Assembly: GCA_038065635.1 (NCBI GenBank)
Contig: JBBTQP010000077.1
Span: forward strand, 1 to 8,068
DNA: 8,068 bases
Source of the DNA: JAHJFW01 sp038065635
GTDB lineage: Bacteria > Patescibacteriota > Patescibacteriia > 2-12-FULL-60-25
Reading direction: 5' to 3'
Shown here: positions 1 to 5,346 of the stretch, piece after piece
Position numbering within the stretch: position 1 is the first letter of the stretch
Layout of the letters: each line of letters opens with the position of its first letter
Translations under genes and position numbers: made by a program
Notes under the pieces: generated by a model
The model's database searches: none
The model's input: the letters and a program-made list of their open reading frames with translations, nothing else
Told to the model about the DNA's origin: nothing

Positions 1-11
1 TTAACACATCA

Positions 12-43
12 AAAATCGCCCCGAAAGCATTCGGGGCGATTTT
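12..43 (-). terminator. Rho-independent terminator of rpsO
   Basis: Two 13-base arms (12-24 and 31-43) are perfectly complementary, with a GC core (CGCCCCGA) and a 6-base loop. On the minus strand the second arm ends in a run of T, and it starts a few bases after the rpsO stop codon. The plus-strand reading also ends in TTTT, so it may work in both directions and could end a gene lying left of the window. Confidence 0.85.
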
Positions 44-47
44 GGTT

Positions 48-308
48 TTAAATCTTCAATTTGCTCATTAGTTCGTCGTAGGCCTTGGCGTCTTCGCGCT
101 TTAGATATTTCATGAGGCGACGACGCTCTCCAACTTTTTTGATCAAACCGCGTCGCGAGGAAAAGTCTTTCTTGTGACCGCGAAGGTGTTCGGTGAGATC
201 ACGTACCTCTTCAGTTAGAATAGCGATCTGCACTTGTGGCGACCCCGTATCCGTCGGATGGGTCTTATATTTCTCAATTACGCGCTTTTTCTTATTTGCG
301 TCCAACAT
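48..308 (-). CDS. rpsO: 30S ribosomal protein S15
   Basis: S15 binds the 16S rRNA central domain (helices 20-22) and is a primary binder in 30S platform assembly. From the ATG at 306-308 the product is 86 aa, close to the usual 88-89, and begins MLDANKKK as the family does. Conserved blocks are present: TGSPQVQIAILT (about residues 21-32), LTEHLRGHKKDFSSRRGL (about 38-55) and a basic C-terminal part with ERRRLMKYL. The frame stays open upstream to an ATG at 357-359, adding 17 residues (MAEIRKDRSW...). That extension is not typical of S15 and is encoded by hairpin-forming leader sequence, so I take the inner start. Neither start has a Shine-Dalgarno. No pnp gene, a frequent neighbour, is present; the gene appears to be transcribed alone and ends at a strong terminator. 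Confidence 0.95.
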   Translation of the reverse strand: MLDANKKKRVIEKYKTHPTDTGSPQVQIAILTEEVRDLTEHLRGHKKDFSSRRGLIKKVGERRRLMKYLKREDAKAYDELMSKLKI

Positions 309-452
309 GTTTTTGTCGGAACCGAGCGCCCACGAGCGATCCTTGCGGATCTCCGCCATAGGCGGATGCGCCTTTGGCGCAAACTCTTGGGCGTGCGACC
401 CCGGATTCGCGTCTCATCCAGCCGAAGCCGAACGGACGTAGGTGATTTATGT
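309..452 (-). ncRNA. Structured rpsO 5' leader with three contiguous hairpins
   Basis: If the promoter at 459-487 is used, rpsO has a leader of roughly 145 nt. On the minus strand it folds into three hairpins with no spacer between them: TGCGCC-AAA-GGCGCA (367-381), TCCGCC-TAT-GGCGGA (352-366) and GATCC-GCAA-GGATC (338-351, GNRA-type loop). S15 represses its own translation through leader structures in several bacterial phyla, and those structures differ from phylum to phylum, so an autoregulatory leader is plausible here. The alternative is an inserted dispersed palindromic repeat, which would also explain the odd in-frame extension of the S15 reading frame. Hairpins are seen directly; regulation is inference. 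Confidence 0.4.
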
Positions 453-458
453 GACCAA

Positions 459-487
459 AACATACCAAAAGCATTGACACACGTCAA
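459..487 (-). promoter_or_regulatory. Probable sigma-70 promoter of rpsO
   Basis: On the minus strand a -35 box TTGACG (482-487) and a -10 box TATGTT (459-464) are separated by exactly 17 bases. They match consensus at 5/6 and 4/6 positions. Transcription would start near 452. The -35 box lies in the inverted repeat TTGAC-N4-GTCAA (474-487), which could be an operator. Confidence 0.5.
474..487. promoter_or_regulatory. Inverted repeat, candidate operator between divergent genes
   Basis: TTGAC-ACAC-GTCAA is a perfect 5+5 inverted repeat in the spacer between rpsO and the divergent ORF6N gene. It covers the minus-strand -35 box (TTGACG) and a plus-strand TTGACA. No well-spaced plus-strand -10 box goes with that TTGACA: the TATATA at 503-508 is 23 bases away. 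Its use as an operator is inference. Confidence 0.3.
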
Positions 488-509
488 GAAGTCTGGCAGC
501 TGTATATAT

Positions 510-1073
510 ATGGAGGAAAATTTTCAAACTTTTGTTCCCGAAGAACGGATTGAATCAAAAATATACCTCATTCGAGGAAAGAAGGTAATTCTGGATCGTG
601 ATTTGGCTGCATTGTATTGTGTTACGACAGGAGCGTTGAATCAAGCGGTAAAACGGAATGTCGAGAGGTTCCCGGACGACTTTATGTTCAAATTATCGCT
701 CAATGAAGCCTCAAACTTGATATCACAAATTGTGACATCAAGTTTTAAGTCGCATAAAACACGTTCAAGATCACAGATTGTTATCTTGAACAGAGGCGAA
801 AACATCAAGTACGTTCCTTATGCTTTTACTGAGCTTGGGGTCGCGATGCTTTCCAGCATCCTTCGTAGCCCACAGGCGATCGCCGTTAACATCCAAATCA
901 TGCGAACTTTCGCCAAACTCCGTGAGATTCTCGCCAATCACGAGAGTCTTCGCCTAAAGCTCGAGGAGATGGAAAAACGCTATGACGAACAATTCCGCAG
1001 CGTTTTCGACGCACTCCGCCGTCTAATCGCCGAAGACGAAGAGCAGAAACCGGAAATTGGGTTTCATGGATAG
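510..1073 (+). CDS. ORF6N domain-containing protein
   Basis: A 187-aa protein with an N-terminal ORF6N domain (about residues 10-120), a putative DNA-binding module first described in phage and virus proteins and often fused to KilA-N or Ant domains. Recognisable family blocks are IYLIRGKKVILDRDLAALY (19-37), RNVERFPDDFMFKL (49-62), YVPYAFTELGVAMLSSILRS (101-120) and NIQIMRTFAKLRE (127-139). A charged, probably coiled-coil tail follows (about 143-175) and ends in IGFHG. Between FMFKL and YVPYAFTE the domain carries a segment of about 35 residues in which SQIV occurs twice (72-75 and 88-91). Its DNA also forms a 33-base palindrome. The ATG at 510 is chosen because the family alignment begins just after it, although the frame is open upstream; there is no Shine-Dalgarno. 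The role is probably transcriptional or of mobile-element origin, but is unproven. Confidence 0.85.
   Translation: MEENFQTFVPEERIESKIYLIRGKKVILDRDLAALYCVTTGALNQAVKRNVERFPDDFMFKLSLNEASNLISQIVTSSFKSHKTRSRSQIVILNRGENIKYVPYAFTELGVAMLSSILRSPQAIAVNIQIMRTFAKLREILANHESLRLKLEEMEKRYDEQFRSVFDALRRLIAEDEEQKPEIGFHG
713..745. repeat. 33-base near-perfect palindrome inside the ORF6N gene
   Basis: Two 16-base arms (713-728 and 730-745) around the single base 729 pair at 15 of 16 positions; only 722/736 (A/C) fails. The core is TCACAA-A-TTGTGA, and the outer half-sites are AAACTTGAT and ATCAAGTTT. It lies fully in coding sequence (residues about 69-79). It could be an intragenic operator, an mRNA hairpin or the scar of an inserted palindromic element. 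A partial half-site, TTGTGAC, recurs at 1090-1096 just before the xer gene. Confidence 0.6.
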
Positions 1074-1121
1074 ATTCCAAGATTACAATTTGTGACCTTG
1101 AAATCTATTTTCCGACGCATC

Positions 1122-1130
1122 TGATATAAT
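1122..1130 (+). promoter_or_regulatory. Extended -10 promoter of the xer gene
   Basis: TG-A-TATAAT is a perfect -10 hexamer (1125-1130) with an extended TGn element. No -35 box lies at 16-18 bases; TTGAAA at 1098-1103 is 21 bases away. The start codon begins 7 bases after the -10 box, so transcription would begin at or within a base or two of the ATG, giving a leaderless mRNA. Confidence 0.55.
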
Positions 1131-1137
1131 CTACGTC

Positions 1138-2103
1138 ATGGCAACGAAGAAACTTTCATCTCATCTCCGCCCTTTTTTGGAATATCTGGAAATAGAGAAA
1201 GGACGCTCTCCGCTCACTGTTCGAAATTACGATTTTTATTTGCGGAGGTTTATAGATTGGGCGAAAGATCCGGCGATTGATGAAGTGGATTCGGAAGCCG
1301 TCCGGCAATTTCGGTTGCATCTTAATCGTCTTGAAGATCCGTATCGCGGGACGCTGAAAAAAAGTACGCAGAATTATCATCTCATCGCATTACGTTCTTT
1401 TTTGAAATATTTGTCGCGACATGACGTCGACGCGTTGGCGCCGGAAAAAATCGAACTCGCCAAACAGGGGAGTCGCGATCCGTCTTTTTTGGATTCCACG
1501 GATTTGGAGCGACTTCTTGAAGCGCCGACAAAAAGCGACCCACCAACCGGCGGGCGCGGCGCTCCGGAACTTCTTAAAACACGCGACCGTGCAATCTTGG
1601 AATTACTTTTTTCGACAGGGATGCGCGTCTCCGAACTCGCGAACTTGAAAAAGGATCAGATTAACACGGAGCGGGGAGATTTTACGGTACGAGGAAAAGG
1701 GGACAAGACAAGGATCGTTTTCGTATCTCATCAGGCGCGGCATTGGGTAAAAAAATATCTAGATATGCGCAACGACGAATCACCGTTCCTGTTCGTTCGT
1801 CACGATCGCGCGGCAGGTGGCGGCAAACGGGAAAATGCGCCGGCTCCAATCACGCCGCGTTCAATCGAGCGTCTCGTAAAACATTACGCAGCAGCCGCCG
1901 GAATTCCGAAACACGTTTCTCCTCACACGCTCCGCCATTCCTTCGCCACGGATCTATTAATGAACGGCGCGGATCTTCGCAGTGTACAAGAACTTCTCGG
2001 CCACTCGTCCATCACCACCACGCAAATCTACACCCACGTCACCAACCAACAACTAAAAGACGTCCATCAAGCGTTTCACGCGAAGAGGAGAGATGGGGAA
2101 TAA
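1138..2103 (+). CDS. xer: Tyrosine recombinase of the XerC/XerD family
   Basis: A 321-aa site-specific recombinase. The N-terminal SAM-like, core-binding domain spans about residues 6-95 (FLEYLEIEKGRSPLTVRNY). The catalytic domain spans about 115-315 and holds every expected residue: Arg163 in STGMRVSELANL, Lys187 in RGKGDKTR, His263 and Arg266 in HTLRHSFAT, His289 in LLGHSS and the nucleophile Tyr298 in TTTQIYTHV. The family resolves chromosome dimers at dif sites by cutting and rejoining DNA through a 3'-phosphotyrosine; related enzymes integrate mobile elements. It is slightly longer than the usual 295-300 aa, with extra residues near 133-147 (PPTGGRGAPELL) and 222-240. No integrated element or att repeat is visible, and the close match to XerC/D motifs favours the housekeeping role. 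XerC cannot be told from XerD here. There is no Shine-Dalgarno, and the mRNA is probably leaderless. Confidence 0.95.
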   Translation: MATKKLSSHLRPFLEYLEIEKGRSPLTVRNYDFYLRRFIDWAKDPAIDEVDSEAVRQFRLHLNRLEDPYRGTLKKSTQNYHLIALRSFLKYLSRHDVDALAPEKIELAKQGSRDPSFLDSTDLERLLEAPTKSDPPTGGRGAPELLKTRDRAILELLFSTGMRVSELANLKKDQINTERGDFTVRGKGDKTRIVFVSHQARHWVKKYLDMRNDESPFLFVRHDRAAGGGKRENAPAPITPRSIERLVKHYAAAAGIPKHVSPHTLRHSFATDLLMNGADLRSVQELLGHSSITTTQIYTHVTNQQLKDVHQAFHAKRRDGE

Positions 2104-2122
2104 AATCCTACAACGACGTCGA

Positions 2123-2533
2123 CTATCTATTGTGATCGACTTTATTTCCATTGATGATTCCAACGGCTCTTGAGAGACGCATGTATTTCGCTCTCAATTC
2201 TTCATGTTTTTTAGACGTGATGTCCGTTTCTTTTTCTAATTTATTCATCAGTGCAACGATAGGAATTAACGCATTTTTTGCCGGTTCTCGGATAGGATGT
2301 TTTGGCGCTTCATTGGGCGTGAGATCGATAATCAACAGCAGTTCTGATAAAGGATATGTCGATTCAAACGACGCAATCATCGCTTCGAATTCCGCAATTT
2401 CCGGACCGCATTCCCGTTTGTTTTCCGGTGCTGTTGCTGTTTCCGGATGGTCCTTCATCCACTGTTCATATTGGTCATCTCCTTCTTGCGATTCCTGTTT
2501 TTCAGCGTTTGGCCCCTTGTATATTTCGTTCAT
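2123..2533 (-). CDS. Hypothetical acidic protein, 136 aa
   Basis: I do not recognise a named family. The product starts MNEIYKGPN and has a low-complexity, charged N-terminal third (about residues 8-45, rich in E, D, Q and K). A hydrophobic stretch follows (SELLLIIDLTPNEAPKHPIR, about 63-82), then a helical C-terminal part ending RLSRAVGIINGNKVDHNR. No membrane segment or signal peptide is apparent, so it is probably cytoplasmic. The opposite strand is also open here (2151-2573), but its product is Ser/Phe/Ile/Cys-rich with no domain sense, whereas this frame has a normal soluble-protein composition. It lies 59 bases downstream of tRNA-Arg on the same strand with no clear terminator between, so co-transcription is possible. 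There is no Shine-Dalgarno; a -10-like GATAAT lies at 2548-2553. It converges with xer, whose stop is 19 bases away. Confidence 0.65.
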   Translation of the reverse strand: MNEIYKGPNAEKQESQEGDDQYEQWMKDHPETATAPENKRECGPEIAEFEAMIASFESTYPLSELLLIIDLTPNEAPKHPIREPAKNALIPIVALMNKLEKETDITSKKHEELRAKYMRLSRAVGIINGNKVDHNR

Positions 2534-2592
2534 AATATCGTTGATTTATTATCAAGAATTATCCTTCTTATGACTTACAGTCCCGCCATATC

Positions 2593-2667
2593 TGGTGCCC
2601 CCGGAGAGAATCGAACTCCCATAACCGGCTTAGAAGTCCGGCGTTCTATCCATTGAACTACAGGGGC
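2593..2667 (-). tRNA. trnR: tRNA-Arg (anticodon TCT)
   Basis: A full cloverleaf is present on the minus strand. The acceptor GCCCCTG pairs with CGGGGGC (one T-G wobble), the D arm is GTTC/GAAC, the anticodon loop is CTTCTAA with anticodon TCT, and the T arm is GGGAG-TTCGATT-CTCTC. The discriminator is A, and the CCA tail is encoded (2593-2595). It reads AGA (and AGG) codons. One oddity is an A-G opposition at the loop-closing pair of the anticodon stem (31-39), leaving four standard pairs there. It sits between the orphan gene's terminator and the 136-aa gene. Confidence 0.95.
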
Positions 2668-2741
2668 ACAAGGTATGGCAGGCGAGGAACCCTAGCGTGC
2701 AAAGCATCCAAAAGGTATCGCAGAATTGCGATTTCCGCAAC

Positions 2742-2779
2742 AAAAAAACCGACCTCGAGACAGATGGTCTCGTGATCGG
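2742..2779 (-). terminator. Rho-independent terminator of the 462-aa gene
   Basis: Two 13-base arms (2749-2761 and 2767-2779) around a 5-base loop pair at 12 of 13 positions on the minus strand, with one A-A mismatch and one T-G wobble. Seven T follow at once (2748 down to 2742). It begins 8 bases after the stop codon of the 462-aa gene and separates it from tRNA-Arg. Confidence 0.9.
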
Positions 2780-2787
2780 TACGTGTT

Positions 2788-4176
2788 CTAGCCGACGTCT
2801 CGTTGCGTCGTGTGGGATGCGGGAGGTTCTTCCGCCTCCGTATCTTCTTGGTCGATCCCGTCGTAGGGGGCGTTCCGGATGTTGTGGATCGCTTCGTTCA
2901 GCGCGACTCCGTCTTTGTAGCTCATGCCCAGAGCCGCGTATGCTCTCGTTCGTTCGGCGAGCGAGGTGTTGCTTGCGTTGAGAGCGAACCACTCGTTCAG
3001 ATCTATCCACGCTTCAGGCGTCATGTACGCCTTGTTAACCTTGTAGATTTCAGCCGCTTGGGTCACGCGCGTCGCGAACGACTTTGCGTCGCGCGGTAAG
3101 GTCGCGTCTCTGGATCGGAGCAGTTCTCCGTAGAAGCGCCGCGCCAGTCGGTGCGAAGGATCGTCCGGATCCCGAGTGTATAGGTAGTCCATACCAGTGC
3201 CGCGCGGAACCGCGGCAAGCGTCCCTTCTTCCACAAGGATGTCCAGGACCATCTGCCCGATTTCACGACAGTCGACTCCGTTCAAGATGAATCGTAGCAG
3301 GAGGTCGTTGTAGTCGAGCTGCTTGTCGTCGCCTTCCGGAATCGTTGCCAGAGCGAGAAGGACGGCGAGCACGGTTTTCGACATGGCGCCGTTCTTGAAT
3401 TGGTAGCAAAGCCGTCGCAACTCTTTTTGCACTTCCTCGTCCGCGATAGAGATGATCTTTCCGATCTCCTCGAGTGTCTCCGAATCCTGCCTGGCCATGC
3501 GCTCCACCGCGCGTTCGGTTTTCGGAGGAACGGTGATGAAGACCGTGCGCACGGATTCCTGGCGGGGCTCCTCATTTTTTGGAGCCAAGTGTCTGTTCAA
3601 GGCGGTTCCCAGGAACTCCACCTTGTCCGCATGCCGCGAGGATTGTCCGCCGTTGCGCTTGGGGTTGAGAACCTCGCTGCGCACCCCGGCATTGCGAAGG
3701 TAGGAGAAGACGGATGGCGGGATCTCGTTCGAAGTGACGAAAAGCACCACGTCAGGGTTCAGTCGCTCCACGTCTTCGGCGATGATCGCGTGGATAGGGA
3801 GCAGGAACGTCGGTGAATTTACCAGCGTCACATCCGCGGTGACTGCGATGGCGTTCGGCAGCTTCGGGATCATTCGAAAGCCGTCCCACGCTGTGGCGGT
3901 TTGCTCGTTGTAGAGCGTGGAAGGGATGATCAGGTAACGGCCAATGACCTTGCCGCGCTGTTGCGCCAAGTTGAAAAGCCAGACAGGTTCCACGAGGTAA
4001 TTGCCGTGTTGTCTTCTACCGCCGGAGATGTCCTCGAGACTCACGTACATGAGTACTCGTTCACGATCTCGTGTAACGAATACCGAACGGCCGTCAGGAA
4101 GAAGGTAGTGCTGGGGCTCGTCAACCGCCTGCGCTCCTTCTTCTGATGACGAAATGAATCGTGCGAAGAACGACAT
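2788..4176 (-). CDS. Orphan hypothetical protein, 462 aa, GC-rich
   Basis: I do not recognise a family. The ATG at 4174-4176 is chosen because AAAAGGAG (4182-4189) sits 5 bases upstream, the only convincing Shine-Dalgarno in the window. The frame is open further up to a TTG at 4278, but that overlaps the promoter. The product begins MSFFARFISSSEEG and has no clear membrane segment. Residues about 20-200 look like an alpha/beta region with strands such as RSVFVT, VIGRYLIIP and PDVVLFVTSN. Residues about 205-275 are charged and helical. Residues about 287-336 (DYNDLLLRFILNG ... LVEEGTLAAV ... YLYTRDP) have the look of a winged helix-turn-helix, which is weak evidence. The tail is acidic (439-455). 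GC is higher than in neighbours (38 of 60 at 3121-3180). With its own promoter, leader hairpin, Shine-Dalgarno and terminator it looks like a self-contained, possibly acquired unit. Confidence 0.85.
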   Translation of the reverse strand: MSFFARFISSSEEGAQAVDEPQHYLLPDGRSVFVTRDRERVLMYVSLEDISGGRRQHGNYLVEPVWLFNLAQQRGKVIGRYLIIPSTLYNEQTATAWDGFRMIPKLPNAIAVTADVTLVNSPTFLLPIHAIIAEDVERLNPDVVLFVTSNEIPPSVFSYLRNAGVRSEVLNPKRNGGQSSRHADKVEFLGTALNRHLAPKNEEPRQESVRTVFITVPPKTERAVERMARQDSETLEEIGKIISIADEEVQKELRRLCYQFKNGAMSKTVLAVLLALATIPEGDDKQLDYNDLLLRFILNGVDCREIGQMVLDILVEEGTLAAVPRGTGMDYLYTRDPDDPSHRLARRFYGELLRSRDATLPRDAKSFATRVTQAAEIYKVNKAYMTPEAWIDLNEWFALNASNTSLAERTRAYAALGMSYKDGVALNEAIHNIRNAPYDGIDQEDTEAEEPPASHTTQRDVG

Positions 4177-4190
4177 GAGCGCTCCTTTTA

Positions 4191-4232
4191 CCGACCGCAT
4201 GAATTGTGCAAAGTGCTTCGCGATGGCGTCGG
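4191..4232 (-). promoter_or_regulatory. Leader hairpin just upstream of the Shine-Dalgarno
   Basis: In the mRNA of the 462-aa gene, CCGAC and GTCGG (4228-4232 and 4191-4195) pair. After a 2x2 internal loop, CAT pairs with ATG (4223-4225 and 4198-4200). The stem ends one base before the AAAAGGAG ribosome site, so it could affect translation. The fold is seen in the sequence; any regulatory use is inference. Confidence 0.3.
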
Positions 4233-4251
4233 TGTCCCATCGAGGGTTATA

Positions 4252-4278
4252 ACTATAGCAAATATCGTGGGATGTCAA
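4252..4278 (-). promoter_or_regulatory. Promoter of the 462-aa gene
   Basis: On the minus strand a perfect -35 TTGACA (4273-4278) precedes TATAGT (4252-4257) with a rather short 15-base spacer; a second -10-like TATAAC lies just downstream. Transcription near 4245 would give a leader of about 70 nt. It is back to back with the slipin promoter region. Confidence 0.45.
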
Positions 4279-4303
4279 TAGCGCTATGCAGGAAAAATGA
4301 TGA

Positions 4304-4351
4304 TTGACGAGCGGCTTTTTCCAACGTATCGTTAAGTTATAATCGTATAAT
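4304..4351 (+). promoter_or_regulatory. Promoter region of the slipin gene
   Basis: TTGACG (4304-4309) and TATCGT (4327-4332) are spaced by exactly 17 bases. Two perfect TATAAT boxes follow at 4338-4343 and 4346-4351 without good -35 partners. I cannot tell which is used; several starts may be. All lie upstream of the GC-rich repeat at 4363-4391. Confidence 0.45.
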
Positions 4352-4362
4352 AATTAACAAAC

Positions 4363-4391
4363 GTGGAGGACGGGACAAGCCCGCCCCTACC
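4363..4391. repeat. Probable dispersed GC-rich repeat in the slipin 5' UTR
   Basis: A GC-rich block containing CGGG-ACAAG-CCCG sits abruptly in AT-rich surroundings between the slipin promoter boxes and its start codon. From memory, similar GTAGGGGCGGGCTTGTCCCG-type sequences (the complementary orientation) recur as dispersed repeats in some bacterial genomes. Only one copy is in this window, so repeat status is inference. It is in frame with the slipin and would encode MEDGTSPPLP from a GTG start; I do not count it as coding. Confidence 0.35.
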
Positions 4392-4401
4392 AATCATATA
4401 T

Positions 4402-5145
4402 ATGGACTATCTCGCGTATTTGCCGTGGGTCGTGCTGTTTCTGATTATTACCGTGCGCCAGGTCAACCAATACCAGCGCGGCGTGAAGCTGACGTTCGGA
4501 CGTTTCAGCGGGATCGCGAATCCAGGTTGGCGATTTGTTATTCCGTTGTTTCAAACAATGAAGAAAGTCGATATCCGCGTGAAGGCCGTTGACGTTCCGG
4601 ATCAGGAAGCGATTACGCGCGACAACGTTTCGTGCAAAATCAATGCCGTCATTTATTACAAAGTGGTTGATGCGGCAAAAGCGACATTGGAGGTTGAGAA
4701 TTTTTGGAGCGCTATTTCGTGGCTGGCGCAAACTACGATGAGAAATGTAGTAGGTGAGTTGACGTTGGACGAACTTTTGTCGCAACGTGATCAGGCGTCA
4801 ATTCGTATAAAGGAAATCGTAGAAAAACACGCCATGTCTTGGGGTCTCGATATCTTGAACGTAGAATTGAAAGACATCTCATTACCGGAAGACATGAAGC
4901 GAACGATCGCGAAGCAAGCCGAAGCGGAACGCGAACGCCGCGCGGTCATCATCAATTCCGAAGGAGAAGTGAGCGCCGCGGAAAATCTTTCAAAAGCGGC
5001 CGCTATCTTGTCGCAAAATCCTGCCGCGTTACATTTGCGAACGTTGAACTCCATCAACGACATCTCCAGCGACCAATCCAACACGGTCGTGTTCGCGGTT
5101 CCGCTCGAAGTATTGAAAGCGTTCGAGAAGTTCGGAAAGTCGTAA
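4402..5145 (+). CDS. Slipin-like SPFH/band-7 membrane protein
   Basis: A 247-aa prohibitin/stomatin-superfamily protein. A short N-terminal membrane segment (about residues 5-18, AYLPWVVLFLIITV) is followed by the band-7 domain (about 20-180). Typical slipin blocks are VNQYQRGVKLTFGRFSGI, NPGWRFVIPLF, QEAITRDNVSCKINAVIYYKV (about 68-88) and LKDISLPEDMKRTIAKQAEA (146-165). The helical repeat-like region ERERRAVIINSEGEVSAAENL (167-187) and the C-terminal SNTVVFAVPLE also fit. Such proteins oligomerise on the inner membrane in raft-like microdomains and often pair with an NfeD protease; none is seen here, though the N gap lies right downstream. ATG 4402 is chosen over GTG 4363 because the earlier start would make the GC-rich repeat coding. 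There is no Shine-Dalgarno. The stop codon is one base before a 35-base repeat. Confidence 0.93.
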   Translation: MDYLAYLPWVVLFLIITVRQVNQYQRGVKLTFGRFSGIANPGWRFVIPLFQTMKKVDIRVKAVDVPDQEAITRDNVSCKINAVIYYKVVDAAKATLEVENFWSAISWLAQTTMRNVVGELTLDELLSQRDQASIRIKEIVEKHAMSWGLDILNVELKDISLPEDMKRTIAKQAEAERERRAVIINSEGEVSAAENLSKAAAILSQNPAALHLRTLNSINDISSDQSNTVVFAVPLEVLKAFEKFGKS

Positions 5146-5146
5146 T

Positions 5147-5181
5147 TGTCATTGCGAGGAGTAGCGACGACGCGGCAATCT
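5147..5181 (+). repeat. 35-base repeat, copy 1
   Basis: Starts TGTCATTGCGAGGAGTAGCG and ends CGCGGCAATCT. It is identical over all 35 bases to the copy at 5282-5316. ATTGC near the start and GCAAT near the end are inverted, as in REP- or MITE-like units. CATTGCGAGGAG...GCAATCT elements are, from general knowledge, dispersed repeats in a number of bacterial genomes. This copy begins one base after the slipin stop codon and ends at the scaffold gap. Confidence 0.85.
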
Positions 5182-5281
5182 NNNNNNNNNNNNNNNNNNN
5201 NNNNNNNNNNNNNNNNNNNNNNNNNNNNNNNNNNNNNNNNNNNNNNNNNNNNNNNNNNNNNNNNNNNNNNNNNNNNNNNNN
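5182..5281. other. Scaffold gap, exactly 100 N
   Basis: One hundred undetermined bases. A round 100 is the usual placeholder for a gap of unknown length, so the true distance is not known. The identical repeats at both edges explain why the assembly broke here. Slipin and the flavoprotein should not be treated as neighbours without checking. Confidence 0.97.
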
Positions 5282-5316
5282 TGTCATTGCGAGGAGTAGC
5301 GACGACGCGGCAATCT
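5282..5316 (+). repeat. 35-base repeat, copy 2
   Basis: Identical to 5147-5181 and in the same orientation, starting right after the gap. The two copies may be ends of a longer repeat array, flanks of an unresolved insertion, or one single copy counted twice by the scaffolder. Confidence 0.85.
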
Positions 5317-5346
5317 AATTAAAGAAAAGTTACTTTAACAAATTGT

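Noticed and set aside
474..508. Plus-strand promoter TTGACA ... TATATA for the ORF6N gene
   Set aside because: The spacer is 23 bases, and the start would fall at or after the ATG, so it is not credible as a standard promoter.
234..509. Upstream extension of the ORF6N gene to 234
   Set aside because: It runs antisense across the start of rpsO, is Arg-rich with no domain sense, and the ORF6N homology begins right after the ATG at 510.
1138..2103. Xer-type gene as integrase of a mobile element in this window
   Set aside because: There are no att-like direct repeats, excisionase or element genes beside it, and its motifs fit housekeeping XerC/D.
2151..2573. Plus-strand frame of 140 aa opposite the 136-aa gene
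   Set aside because: It is Ser/Phe/Ile/Cys-rich with no recognisable motif, as expected of an antisense shadow; the minus-strand frame looks like a normal soluble protein.
4177..4278. N-terminal extension of the 462-aa gene to a TTG at 4278 (34 more residues)
   Set aside because: The extension overlaps the probable -35 and -10 boxes and the leader hairpin, while the ATG at 4176 has a well-spaced AAAAGGAG.
5147..5316. CRISPR array at the repeated 35-mers
   Set aside because: Only two copies are seen, with no spacer sequence between them and no cas genes. The unit looks like a dispersed REP-type repeat, though the gap prevents a final answer.
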